Positions 36,490 to 45,097 of a stretch of DNA of 62,840 bases are shown piece by piece. Both the position numbers and the translations under genes were made by a program. Every line of letters starts with the position of its first letter. Position 1 is the first letter of the stretch. Origin of the DNA: an uncultured Thiodictyon sp. (GTDB lineage: Bacteria > Pseudomonadota > Gammaproteobacteria > Chromatiales > Chromatiaceae); assembly GCA_903837595.1 (NCBI GenBank), contig CAILVI010000533.1, forward strand, positions 1 to 62,840, written 5' to 3'. Under the pieces are notes generated by a model. That model worked only from the letters and a program-made list of their open reading frames with translations, was not told the DNA's origin and searched no databases.

Positions 36490-37646
36490 CGCTGAAAGAC
36501 CATCGCCGGGTCGATGCTCATGGCCTTGCGAATGGAGGCAACCGAGGCCAGGATGCACATCACGAGCGTGATGACATAGAGCACGACGGTCCACCGCGGC
36601 GGGACCAGGATGGCGGCGGCGCTGAACTCGCTGCCCTTGGCGATCATGAGTGAGACGGCGATGCCGGGCAGCCCACCCAGCGTGGCGCTGATCACCGCCT
36701 GACTGAGGATCACCTTGTAGATGAAGGCGCGCGGTGCGCCCATGGCGCGCAGGGTACCGAATTCCGGCAGGTGATCGACGGTGGTGGCATAGAGCACTTG
36801 GGCGACGATCACCACGCCCACGAGTAGCCCGAGCACGGCCGACATCAGTACCGAGGCCCCGGCTCCGGTGGTGAACATCCAGTAGTCGCGGGTGCGGGCG
36901 GCAAAGTCCGCGCTCAGATAGACGTCGGTCCGCGGCAGGATGCGGGCCAGTGCATCGCGCACTTGCGTCGGGTCCGCGTCGGGGCGCAGCCGCCCGATGA
37001 CATAATTGGTCTTGTCATCGGCGAACCCGCTCAGGTGTTGGGCGCTGCGGTAGGAGGCGAAGACCCAGGGGGACGTCGTGAAGGAGCGGATGCCCTGGGT
37101 GACCCCGACCAGCAGGGCGCGCCGATTGTTGATCTCAACCTGGGTGCCGACCCTGCCGACGCCGAGTTTGTCCATGTAGACCCGGTCGGTCATTACCGCA
37201 TCCGGGCGCCGCAAGTCCTCGAGCCGGCCCTCGACGATATGCCAGGGGCCGGCGAGACCAGTGTTGAGGTCCGAGCCGAGTAAGATGATGCTCTCGTTGC
37301 CCCCGTCGGGCTTCTTCCACAACATGAACTGGACCAGCAGTGCCTCGGCCTGGGCGACCCCCGGAACGGAGCGCGCGAGGTAGAGCTCGCGCTCGCTGAT
37401 GGGCAGGGTGACCTCGAAGTTCTGGGAACCCTTGCCGACAATCCAGAAGTCCGCCCTCGTGTGGTTGATGATGGTGGTGGTGCTGTCTGAGAAGCCCAGG
37501 AAGAGCCCCATCTGCATGGCGATCAATACCACCGCGAAGATGATCCCCACCAGGGTGACGACAAAGCGCGAGCGGTCATGGGCGAGGTTGCGCCAGGCGA
37601 GCAGCCCGGCCATCCCGGCGCCCCAATGCGAGCGGCCGCCCGTCAT
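36486..37646 (-). CDS. FtsX-like ABC permease, DevC type
   Basis: 386 residues. One helix at about 25-50, a large periplasmic domain (50-260), then three helices, the FtsX/MacB layout; WRNLAHDRSRFVVTLVGIIFAVVLI and EFGTLRAMGAPRAFIYKVI are typical of DevC. Overlaps the membrane-fusion gene by ATGA. With its partners probably exports a lipid, peptide or small hydrophobic compound; substrate unknown. Confidence 0.9.
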   Translation of the reverse strand: MTGGRSHWGAGMAGLLAWRNLAHDRSRFVVTLVGIIFAVVLIAMQMGLFLGFSDSTTTIINHTRADFWIVGKGSQNFEVTLPISERELYLARSVPGVAQAEALLVQFMLWKKPDGGNESIILLGSDLNTGLAGPWHIVEGRLEDLRRPDAVMTDRVYMDKLGVGRVGTQVEINNRRALLVGVTQGIRSFTTSPWVFASYRSAQHLSGFADDKTNYVIGRLRPDADPTQVRDALARILPRTDVYLSADFAARTRDYWMFTTGAGASVLMSAVLGLLVGVVIVAQVLYATTVDHLPEFGTLRAMGAPRAFIYKVILSQAVISATLGGLPGIAVSLMIAKGSEFSAAAILVPPRWTVVLYVITLVMCILASVASIRKAMSIDPAMVFQR

Positions 37647-38662
37647 GGTGAGGGGATCGCGATCGTGGTGTTCACCCGCAAACCAACCGGGATATCGACG
37701 CCCGGCGCCAAGTCGATCAGGACCTCCAAAACGCGGTTGTCCTTGCGTTCGGCCGGATCGTCCGAGGTGATCTGTTTGCGTCCCATCAGGTTGCCGATGC
37801 GTCCCACTTTCCCTGGAATGCGGCGCTCCCCATAGGCGTCGGCCTGGATAGTGGCGTCCTGGCCGAGGCGCAGCAGCGCGATATCGGCCTCGTCCACCTC
37901 GGCGCGGACCCGCAGGTGCGCGATGTCGCCCACGGCCATGATTGGGGTGTCGCCCATCTCGGTGACCTGCTCACCGGCGCGCCGGAAGCGGCGCAGGACC
38001 ACCCCGTCGATGGGGCTGCGGATGAATGACTTTTCATAGATTGCCCGCGCCAAGGCGAGTTGCGCCTGTGCCTGCGCCAGTTCGGCCTCTGCCTTGGCCT
38101 GCTCGTCCGCTCGCGCCGGGCTGTCCACCACGGCCAGGTGGGCGCGCAGCCGCGCGAGTTGGGCGTGGGCCACCTCCAGCGCGCTGCGGGCGTTGTCCAG
38201 GTCCTGGCCGCTGCCCAGGTGTTTCTCGGCCAGCCCCTGTTGACGGGCGAGTTCGCGCTCGGTGCGGGCCAGGACCGCTTGGGCCTCGGTGACCGCGGCG
38301 GCCGTCTCCTCCCGTTCCGACGGACGCGCCCCGTTGATCACCCGGTCCAGGGAGGCCCGCGCGATCCCCACCGCGGCCTCCGCCGCCTGGACCCGTGCCA
38401 AGTGATCTGCGTTCTCCAGGGTCGCGACGACCTGGCCCTTCTTGACCGGTTGACCTTCATCCAACATCACGTCCGCGAGCCGGCCGGTCATGGCCGCAGC
38501 GATGCGGATTTCCTCCGAGATGGGCTCCACACGCCCGAGGGCGGCAATCTGGGTGCGCGGCGCCGGGCTGGGCAACTCACTTGGGGGCACGGTCGGGGTC
38601 GCCGCGTGGGTTGGGACGGTGCCGAGCAGCACAGTAAGCACGAGCAGGTGAAGCGTCCTCAC
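37643..38662 (-). CDS. HlyD/DevB-type membrane-fusion protein
   Basis: 339 residues with a signal peptide (1-20). Biotinyl-lipoyl half (GRLADVMLDEGQPVKKGQVVATLEN), long coiled-coil hairpin (about 85-195), then SFIRSPIDGVVLRRFRRAGEQV closing the lipoyl domain and a beta-barrel. Bridges the inner-membrane pump to an outer-membrane channel not encoded here. Its start overlaps the stop of the upstream nuclease-like gene. Confidence 0.9.
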   Translation of the reverse strand: MRTLHLLVLTVLLGTVPTHAATPTVPPSELPSPAPRTQIAALGRVEPISEEIRIAAAMTGRLADVMLDEGQPVKKGQVVATLENADHLARVQAAEAAVGIARASLDRVINGARPSEREETAAAVTEAQAVLARTERELARQQGLAEKHLGSGQDLDNARSALEVAHAQLARLRAHLAVVDSPARADEQAKAEAELAQAQAQLALARAIYEKSFIRSPIDGVVLRRFRRAGEQVTEMGDTPIMAVGDIAHLRVRAEVDEADIALLRLGQDATIQADAYGERRIPGKVGRIGNLMGRKQITSDDPAERKDNRVLEVLIDLAPGVDIPVGLRVNTTIAIPSP

Positions 38663-40206
38663 TGAGTTTCCACCTCGAGTCCCACCAAGGCGCGTTGCTC
38701 CCGACTGAATTCGATCCCGATCAGATGCATCGGCTGACCCGCCGCTCGGTATTTGTCGGCATAACCCCGGTCCTTGATCTGCTGCAAGGCCCTCCCCGCG
38801 GGTTCTAATTCCACCACTTTGAACTCAAATAGCCAGATCCGGTCATTGAACTTGAGCGTGAGATCGATGCGGCCCAGACTGGTCGCATCCTCCGCCGTCA
38901 GGTCGAGCCCCAGGGCGGCCAAATGGCTGTAGAAGACGCTGGCGTAGTAGCCCTCGTAGTGGGCGATCGGATTGCCGGTGTACCACTGATACGGAATGCC
39001 CGCGAAGAGGCTGTCGAGATGGGCGCGCAGCGCTGCGAAGTCACCCGCCACCAGTACGTCATAGAGTCGGCTGGCCAGCTCACTGGCGCGCCCCGGCTGC
39101 CCGATCAGGGACTTGGCCAGGCTGTCATTCAGCGCCATCTCCACCTCCAGGTTGGGATAACCCAGGGTATATTCGAGCCGCGCACCGATCCGCCGGGAGC
39201 CGGTGAAGGTGAGATAACCGGTCTGCCACAGCAGGGCCTCAGTGCCCAGGTGGTCCACATCGAAGGCCGACAGCAGCGCCTCGTCGGCGCGCAGCCGGGC
39301 GAGTGTCGGGGTGAAAAAGCCGCGCTCGGTGAGCAGGTCTACCAGGAAGGTCGGGGTGCCGGTCTCGAACCACCAGGTGCGGAATTCGCGCTCCTGAAAG
39401 AGCAGCAGCAGGTCGAATGGATTGTAGACCGCCTCACCGGTCCAGTTGTAGCCATTGTACCAGCGGCGGATCATGTCCCGGTCCAGTCCGGCGAGCTCGG
39501 GTGCGAATACCGTGTCCACATCCTGCTCAGTATAGCCGCACAGGGCGGAATAGTCCGCGGATACCGTAATATCACGCAGGTTGTTGAGCCCGGAAAAGAT
39601 GCTGACCTTGCTGAATTTGCTCACCCCGGTCAGAAAGACGAAGCGGATGTGCGCGTCCTGGTCCTTGATGACCGAATAGAGGTTGCGTAGTCCATCGCGC
39701 ATGGCGCGGGCGGCGTCGGGGTCGGTGAGGTTGTCGAGGATCGGCTTATCGTATTCGTCCACCAGCACCACTACCCGTTGGCCGGTAGCGGCATGGGCCA
39801 GCTCGATCAGATCGCCGAAACAGCCGGCGATATCATCGGTGTCGCGGCAGGTGATGCCGAGCGCGCGCTGATTGCGGTGAAGCAGGTCGATGATGCGTCG
39901 CGTGAGCTCGCCCCGTTCATGTAAAACCCCGCCGCCGAAGCTCAGGCGAATCACTGGGTAGCGGATGGTCCAGTCCCATTCGGGGTGAATTACCAGTCCC
40001 AGAAACAGTGATTCGTTGCCGGCGAAGAGTTCCCCAAGGGTGTCGAGCAGCAGCGACTTGCCAAAGCGGCGCGGGCGCGACAGGAAATAGTGGCTACCCT
40101 CGTCGATCAATTGCCGGATGAAGCCGGTCTTGTCCACGTAGTAGTGGTCGTCCCCGCGGATCTTGGCGAAGGTCTGAATCCCGATAGGCAGTTTGCGGCG
40201 GTGCAT
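38659..40206 (-). CDS. AAA-ATPase-like / PD-(D/E)XK (DUF1703-type) protein
   Basis: 515 residues. The N-terminal AAA-ATPase-like domain has YYVDKTGFIRQLID, SRPRRFGKSLLLDTL (P-loop variant, residues about 43-57) and VVLVDEYDKPILDN (Walker B); the C-terminal part has the nuclease core with the LTLKFNDRIWLFEFKV strand (D...EFK). This expanded family is of unknown function and often mobile. It overlaps the exporter's first gene by ATGA, an odd partnership. Confidence 0.88.
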   Translation of the reverse strand: MHRRKLPIGIQTFAKIRGDDHYYVDKTGFIRQLIDEGSHYFLSRPRRFGKSLLLDTLGELFAGNESLFLGLVIHPEWDWTIRYPVIRLSFGGGVLHERGELTRRIIDLLHRNQRALGITCRDTDDIAGCFGDLIELAHAATGQRVVVLVDEYDKPILDNLTDPDAARAMRDGLRNLYSVIKDQDAHIRFVFLTGVSKFSKVSIFSGLNNLRDITVSADYSALCGYTEQDVDTVFAPELAGLDRDMIRRWYNGYNWTGEAVYNPFDLLLLFQEREFRTWWFETGTPTFLVDLLTERGFFTPTLARLRADEALLSAFDVDHLGTEALLWQTGYLTFTGSRRIGARLEYTLGYPNLEVEMALNDSLAKSLIGQPGRASELASRLYDVLVAGDFAALRAHLDSLFAGIPYQWYTGNPIAHYEGYYASVFYSHLAALGLDLTAEDATSLGRIDLTLKFNDRIWLFEFKVVELEPAGRALQQIKDRGYADKYRAAGQPMHLIGIEFSREQRALVGLEVETQ

Positions 40207-40209
40207 GGT

Positions 40210-40749
40210 CTACCACCTCATGAACGGAGGCGCACTGAACGGATGCGCGGAAAACCACTCTCTCGCGCCTTTCATCAGAAATTTGTGAAAGCCATGGTTG
40301 GGTAGCGCCGCCTTCACCTGCCTGATGTACGCGCGTGGGATGCCGCAGGTGAATACGCCAAGGGAAAAATCCACCAAGTCGCCTTTCCGGAACAGCTCGA
40401 CTAACGGGTAGCGATGGTCTTTAACTGAGCGGACCTTATGGTGCAGTTCAATCATCAGGCCAATTTCCTCGGACCAAGATTGCAGCCCGTGACTGGAAAG
40501 ATATTGGTTTGCCTGGGCGATCGAGGGTGGGATGTAATCGACCGTATGGTCCGACCAAAGCCCAATGTCATGGAAACAGGCCGCAATCGCCAGTTTCGTC
40601 TGCTCTTCTTCGGTGCAAGGGCGTAGCGCCAGGCAAAAGTTGAACATCCGGTAAACGTGTCCGCGGTAACCCGCATAGTCCTCGCCAATCCGGTCCTGCC
40701 ATGCCAACAGGATTGGCTCAATCAGGTCGTGCGTCGTCAAAATATTCAT
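40210..40749 (-). CDS. HD domain protein
   Basis: 179 residues from ATG 40749. HVYRMFNFCL, ACFHDIGLWSD (the HD pair) and LMIELHHKVR supply the metal ligands of an HD-type phosphohydrolase; HTVDYIPPSIAQANQYL is typical of small uncharacterised HD proteins. Substrate unknown, perhaps a nucleotide. 5 bp after the GNAT gene and likely co-transcribed with it. Confidence 0.8.
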   Translation of the reverse strand: MNILTTHDLIEPILLAWQDRIGEDYAGYRGHVYRMFNFCLALRPCTEEEQTKLAIAACFHDIGLWSDHTVDYIPPSIAQANQYLSSHGLQSWSEEIGLMIELHHKVRSVKDHRYPLVELFRKGDLVDFSLGVFTCGIPRAYIRQVKAALPNHGFHKFLMKGAREWFSAHPFSAPPFMRW

Positions 40750-40753
40750 GATG

Positions 40754-41155
40754 TTAACTATCCTTGAGCATCCAGCCGCGCGGGTTGGGTTCAAAACCGA
40801 GCTTGGGGTAATAGTCCTGTGCCTTCGGTGCGGCCAAGAGCACGATCATGCACTCACCCCCCAGTCGTTGTCTGGTTTCCTGGATGAGTTGTTTGCCGAT
40901 ACCCCGTTGCTGATAGTCGCGATCGACAGCGAGGTCCGCGAGGTAAGCAACATAGGTAAAGTCAGTGAGCGTGCGTGCGATACCCACCAGGCGCTCGCCA
41001 TCCCAGGCCGTCATCGTGAGACTGGCGTTCTTGATCATGCCCGCAAAAATGTCTGGCCGGTCAAGGGGCCGTCGCTCCCCGAGCGTCGAGCGCCGATAGA
41101 GTTCGATGGCGGCCTCAACCGTGAGCTTGGCGTCATCCAGGTATGTGATATTCAT
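40754..41155 (-). CDS. GNAT family N-acetyltransferase
   Basis: 133 residues. Acetyl-CoA motif A YLADLAVDRDYQQRGIGKQLIQ at about 69-90 (Q/RxxGxG/A as QQRGIG), and motif B ending in YPKLGFEPNPRGWML. Single domain; acceptor substrate unknown. Confidence 0.9.
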   Translation of the reverse strand: MNITYLDDAKLTVEAAIELYRRSTLGERRPLDRPDIFAGMIKNASLTMTAWDGERLVGIARTLTDFTYVAYLADLAVDRDYQQRGIGKQLIQETRQRLGGECMIVLLAAPKAQDYYPKLGFEPNPRGWMLKDS

Positions 41156-41191
41156 GCACGGACCCTCTTGTCTTTCCCCTCGTCCTCTTGA

Positions 41192-41641
41192 TTACCTCAG
41201 CAGTCTGCGGTCAAGCTCTGCGCCCGCGGCCCGGTCACGTGCCATCGCGGCGAGTTCATGGCTCACCGGTTGCTTGCCCAGCGGAGCGAAGGACACCTGC
41301 GCCAGTTTGAAATGCGCGAGCCCGAAGGGGATGCCGATGATGGTGATGCACAGCGAGATTCCCAAGAGCGCATGGGCAATGGCCAGCCACAGCCCTGCCA
41401 AAATGATCCACAGGAAATTGGCGATCCCGGTGCCGATGATGCGCGGCTCACCGACGAGCCGGCCGTCGATGAGCTCTCTGCCGAACGGAAATGCCGCGAA
41501 TCCGGCGATCCTGAATGCCGCCAGGGCAAAGGGTATGCCGATGATAGTGACGGCCATGACCAATCCGAACAAGACCCAAAAGAGCCAGGCGACGATGCCT
41601 CCACCCAACACAAACCACAACAGGTTGCCAATGAAAGCCAT
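41192..41641 (-). CDS. yccF: YccF (DUF307) inner-membrane protein
   Basis: 149 residues from ATG 41641. Two similar halves, each with the motif ITIIGIPFALAAFRIA / ITIIGIPFGLAHFKLA, and about four helices. YccF-family protein of unknown function. The open frame upstream of 41641 is not family sequence. Confidence 0.85.
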   Translation of the reverse strand: MAFIGNLLWFVLGGGIVAWLFWVLFGLVMAVTIIGIPFALAAFRIAGFAAFPFGRELIDGRLVGEPRIIGTGIANFLWIILAGLWLAIAHALLGISLCITIIGIPFGLAHFKLAQVSFAPLGKQPVSHELAAMARDRAAGAELDRRLLR

Positions 41642-41691
41642 CAGTACGTTTCCCCTTTCAGTCAGTTGATAACCGCGGGCTTGCCGTTCGC

Positions 41692-42579
41692 TCAGCGCCG
41701 CTGCTGGTCCGCGCCCCACGCCATCTTTGCATCCATCAGCCAATAGACAATCCCCAGCGCCAGGACCACCGCCGCGGTGGCCAGGACATACATGGGCTCG
41801 ATCTTATGGAAGTCGAAGACAATGACCTTCCGCGCGATGGCCATCAGTGCGGTGGCGATCACGAGTTTGACATGCACCACGTCATCACGCAGATAGAGGG
41901 TGATGTTCATGAAGATCTCGATGGCTATCAGTACCGCCAGAAAGGCACCGAAGGCAACGACAATATCACGCGTCTGGAAGTCCTCGAACGAGGGCCGGAA
42001 GACCTGGGTGTAGAGGACCATCGCCACGTCGACGACACCCCATAGGATGGTGACGACCATCAATACCGCCAACACCCGTACCGCACCCCGAATGATGCGA
42101 TGCAGGACATTGATCATCCGGTCTTCCTCGTCGACCCCGAGCTCACTCTGACCGATGCTCTTGAGCCGTTCCTTGCGGAAGTGATGCATCAGGCTTTGCA
42201 CGATGGTGTTGTGCGCAAGTAGGCGTTCCGGAGTGAAATCCTTCTCGGTGAAATCCCGTAAGCCCTCGATGTCCTGGAGTTCCCGGTCGGAGAGGCGCTT
42301 GAAACCCATGCTCCAGTCCGAGTATTGACGCCGCTCGATGGGATGCCGGTGCAGGATATGGAAATCGGTGTGGCGCGGGTCGTGACGGATCCGGTCGAGC
42401 AGGCCGTCGATGACCTTTTCCTCGCCCTCCAACACCTGCAAGAAGGTCCCGTTACCGTAGAGCAGCATGCCGGTGACGCCGATGCCGGCGTTACTCTCCC
42501 GGCAAACCTCCAACAAGCCCAACAGCTCTTTGGTCGAAAAGGGCTCGATGGCCGAACTGATGTACAAAACTTGAATCAT
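41692..42579 (-). CDS. BLUF blue-light sensor fused to a PsiE-like membrane domain
   Basis: 295 residues. BLUF (1-95) keeps the flavin-site residues: Tyr6 (VLYISS), Asn30 (SNAGIGVTG), Gln48 (FLQVLEG), and Trp89/Met91 (DWSMGF). A linker of about 60 residues, partly coiled, leads to a four-helix membrane region (about 163-187, 205-228, 236-256, 264-284) with FMNITLYLRDDVVHVKLVIATALMAIARKVIVFD, typical of PsiE. Inferred role: light control of a membrane process. The fusion is unusual. Confidence 0.88.
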   Translation of the reverse strand: MIQVLYISSAIEPFSTKELLGLLEVCRESNAGIGVTGMLLYGNGTFLQVLEGEEKVIDGLLDRIRHDPRHTDFHILHRHPIERRQYSDWSMGFKRLSDRELQDIEGLRDFTEKDFTPERLLAHNTIVQSLMHHFRKERLKSIGQSELGVDEEDRMINVLHRIIRGAVRVLAVLMVVTILWGVVDVAMVLYTQVFRPSFEDFQTRDIVVAFGAFLAVLIAIEIFMNITLYLRDDVVHVKLVIATALMAIARKVIVFDFHKIEPMYVLATAAVVLALGIVYWLMDAKMAWGADQQRR

Positions 42580-42655
42580 AATAGCTCTGTGAAGGTGCGG
42601 CGAAAATGGTCCGACCTCGAATCAGGCATGCCGTTCCCGGACTTCGATATGCCGT

Positions 42656-43117
42656 TTAGCCCAGTATGCCGTCGCTGACGCGATGCTTGGCCGCAATGAA
42701 GGTCTGGTGCGGCACATGAAGCAGGTTCGCCACCTTGCGCACCAGATACTCCTCGTGCTTACACAGCACCAGATTGGTGTAGGCGACCCGCCACAATTGT
42801 TCGACCAAGGCCGCCCGTTGTGCTTGGTCGAAATGGGCGTTGATGAGCGAGGTGAACTGGTGGTAATCGGTCGCCTGCTCCCGTTCTTCGTCGGCGCAGG
42901 CGATCAGCTCGTGCGCCTGTTCGGGCGAGAGCCCGAAGGATTCGCGTACGGTATCGAAGATCGCCACTTGTTCCTCAGGCGTGATGGCCGCGTCCATGTG
43001 CGCCATCTCCAGGAGTAGCGCAGCGGCGGCGCAGCGTGCGGCCTGGGCCGGGTCCCTGGTCGCGGCAGAGTCCGCGACCAGGTATTGATCGAAAAAGGTG
43101 CGGATACGGTTTAGCAT
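42656..43117 (-). CDS. TerB-like protein
   Basis: 153 residues from ATG 43117. All-helical; the segment ALLLEMAHMDAAITPEEQVAIFDTVRESFGLSPEQA carries the acidic metal-binding pattern (MA.MD...T.EE) of TerB-type tellurite-resistance proteins, followed by RVAYTNLVLCKHEEYLVRKVANLLHV. Cytosolic; function in this family is poorly defined. Confidence 0.82.
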   Translation of the reverse strand: MLNRIRTFFDQYLVADSAATRDPAQAARCAAAALLLEMAHMDAAITPEEQVAIFDTVRESFGLSPEQAHELIACADEEREQATDYHQFTSLINAHFDQAQRAALVEQLWRVAYTNLVLCKHEEYLVRKVANLLHVPHQTFIAAKHRVSDGILG

Positions 43118-43139
43118 AGGACCTCTGATGCGTCGATTC

Positions 43140-43381
43140 TTACGCGGCTCGCCTTTCGGAATGGAAGGCCAGCATGCTTTCAATACTCAAATGATAGTCT
43201 ATATCGGGCTACTCGATGCCGGTGCCATGACAGATGAAGGTTAAGTTCTTAAGTTCACGCAGGGCCGCCGGCGCGAGATCAGCATACCATTCCATCGGGG
43301 TTGAGATCATTCTGCCATCCTCCAACTCGACGTGCAGGAAGCGATCATCGAAATGGACAGCCTTACCTTTGATCGAACCAT
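43140..43381 (-). pseudogene. DUF2442 gene with nonsense codon and start lesion
   Basis: IKGKAVHFDDRFLHVELEDGR and LKNLTFICHGTGIE are typical of DUF2442 proteins, which continue GIEWPDIDYHLSIESML. Here the Trp codon is TAG (43211-43209), and the same frame continues PDIDYHLSIESMLAFHSERRAA to a TAA at 43142. At the 5' side a likely ATG (43381) is one base out of frame. Read with the upstream repeat as a start, the frame would be spurious. Confidence 0.7.
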
Positions 43382-43410
43382 TCGCCTCGAATGTATCCCT
43401 TTTCGCTCTG

Positions 43411-43518
43411 GCTCCCACGCTACAGCGTGGGAGCAAGGCGCGACGCTCCAGCCTCGCGTGGCGCCACGGGCCGCTGGAGCGGCCCGACGGCATTCCCACG
43501 CTGGAGCGTGGGAACGAG
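43411..43518 (+). repeat. GCTCCCACGC palindromic repeat, copy 1
   Basis: Begins with the palindrome GCTCCCACGCTACAGCGTGG and continues through GTGGCGCCACGGGCCGCTGG to GTGGGAACGAGAG. Same orientation as copy 2 at 45383-45465 but 27 nt longer, the extra block being flanked by CTGGAGC. Confidence 0.85.
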
Positions 43519-43559
43519 AGAAAGAGAAAAGCGTTCTGACCCCTTCTTCCCTTTTCTCG

Positions 43560-44381
43560 TTATGGGTCTTCGTTGCGGTCTAGCAACGGCACCATTAGTT
43601 GACGATAGCGTTCGGTCGGTAAAGAAGCATCGACCTTCCTGAGGCCAACCTGCTTTATCCACCTGACCAGCTTCTGTGTACTAATTTTGCCCGTCTCAGC
43701 GGCCGCCTCCTCCGCAATGTCCTTGAGAGTATTCACCGCGGGATCGCTTTCGCCTGCGTTATAGCCAACATCAGAAATAAACAGCAGGCGAGCCATAATT
43801 AATGACCATTGAGCTATATCCTGTTGCCTGTGCGAACTAGATGTTGTTGAATACCGGATGTCACTTGCTGCTATCTGTGGTACCTCAGCGAGACGCCTCT
43901 TTATCCACCACAGGATATTCAGTCCGCTTGTCCATGTCCCGCCACGCTGGATACATCGATGCGTGTAAGACCTGCCCAAATTAAGTAATGCGAATTCGAG
44001 ACGCATGCTTGGGCATCGTTTTAATGCTGACAGCGTTGAGATTTTTGTATCGTCAACTCCGTAATCAACAACAGCTTCTCCGGCAGTATCGGTCCTAAGT
44101 ATTCTTTGATCCTCTGAAATAAATGCTGCATTAGCGATTTCGCCAGTTGCCATTTCAAGAACTGCGTTTGTACTTGGGTATTCGCGAAGGTGTGAAACTT
44201 GAAATTGTTCACTGGTTGGTAAAGGAAGATCCTTACGGAAATGCCTGCCGCATGTAGTAGCACTGGAATCTCTAAGAACCACTCTGTGTTCAACGCAGTA
44301 CCCGAAGGCCAAGCCTATAGATCCATTCTGTAGGCCGTTGAACCAGCAGTTTTCACATGATGCTAAGCGATGCATTTTCAT
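43560..44381 (-). CDS. unknown protein with N-terminal zinc-finger-like cysteines
   Basis: 273 residues. Cysteines at 9, 12, 29 and 44 (SCENCWF, GYCVEH, TTCGRHF) could bind zinc; the rest is helical with no recognised motif. Its ATG overlaps the stop of the preceding 147-residue gene (ATGA), so the two are made together. Codon use and base composition are more AT-rich than the chromosome around it, a sign of horizontal transfer. Could be a partner or neutraliser of the ART-like protein; unproven. Confidence 0.5.
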   Translation of the reverse strand: MKMHRLASCENCWFNGLQNGSIGLAFGYCVEHRVVLRDSSATTCGRHFRKDLPLPTSEQFQVSHLREYPSTNAVLEMATGEIANAAFISEDQRILRTDTAGEAVVDYGVDDTKISTLSALKRCPSMRLEFALLNLGRSYTHRCIQRGGTWTSGLNILWWIKRRLAEVPQIAASDIRYSTTSSSHRQQDIAQWSLIMARLLFISDVGYNAGESDPAVNTLKDIAEEAAAETGKISTQKLVRWIKQVGLRKVDASLPTERYRQLMVPLLDRNEDP

Positions 44382-44821
44382 GTGGTTATGCCAAAAATAG
44401 TCTTTGTTGCCTGGTCGACTGCCGGCTGGTCCGGGAGATCAGCAAAATCTGCTAGATGTTCCTGGTGTTCTTCGACGTACTGGTTGGCTCGCATAACTTC
44501 AAAAGCGCTGGACCATTCCGCCTTTCCATTGCCCTTCCCCTTCAGGAGAGCGAGCAATTCCTTCCTGCTCCGATGGCTGACACCATTTGGTTTCCAGGTC
44601 GAAACCGACGTTTGATATACTTTCCCGTTCTTTCCGGAAAAGATTGCCGCGATGTCATTTGACTCTGTACACGACAAATAGGGGGTTTCTCGGCCATGCC
44701 CCTCAAGGTAAAGAATATGGCGAACGAGCGAGGGATTTGCGCCATGCGTGGGTGGTGCCACTCCATTTACGCGATCTCCACGATAAAGAGGATCTTTACT
44801 AAGCTTCCATTTCTTTGCCAC
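44378..44821 (-). CDS. putative ADP-ribosyltransferase-fold protein
   Basis: 147 residues. LYRGDR (Tyr13-Arg14), YLSCTES (Ser50) with DIAAIF just after, GKVYQTSV and QYVEEHQEHL (Glu107/108/111) occur in the order and spacing of the R-S-E motifs of bacterial ADP-ribosyltransferases. No signal peptide. It precedes the Cys-containing gene with an ATGA overlap in an AT-richer island of conflict-type genes. A toxin-like or defence role is plausible but rests on motif reading alone. Confidence 0.5.
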   Translation of the reverse strand: MAKKWKLSKDPLYRGDRVNGVAPPTHGANPSLVRHILYLEGHGRETPYLSCTESNDIAAIFSGKNGKVYQTSVSTWKPNGVSHRSRKELLALLKGKGNGKAEWSSAFEVMRANQYVEEHQEHLADFADLPDQPAVDQATKTIFGITT

Positions 44822-45003
44822 TGCTAACCCTCCAATAAGGCCAAATCACATCTGCCGGCCTTGGTTATCATCCCGGCTACCGCGCTAGCCGCGAGGTCGT
44901 TGGTCCGCGTAGCGGGCCCTATGAGCTGCCTGGTCCGCAACGATTTTTCGCTCGCTTCGGCGCATTGCAACCGATTGTTTATGCGATGCTTGCGGCTTAA
45001 GTC

Positions 45004-45097
45004 AGTGCCATTCGAGCCTGGCCCTTTTGCGCTATTTGGTCCAAGGTCACTGATTCGGCGCTCATTTTAGAGAATCCTCTGTATCCCGAATGGCACT
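45004..45097. repeat. 11-bp interrupted inverted repeat
   Basis: AGTGCCATTCG (45004-45014) and CGAATGGCACT (45087-45097) are exact reverse complements; the right arm overlaps the stop of the YgiT-type gene. Could mark the edge of an inserted segment or a loose terminator. The rest of the gap 44822-45095 holds no gene I can support. Confidence 0.5.
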
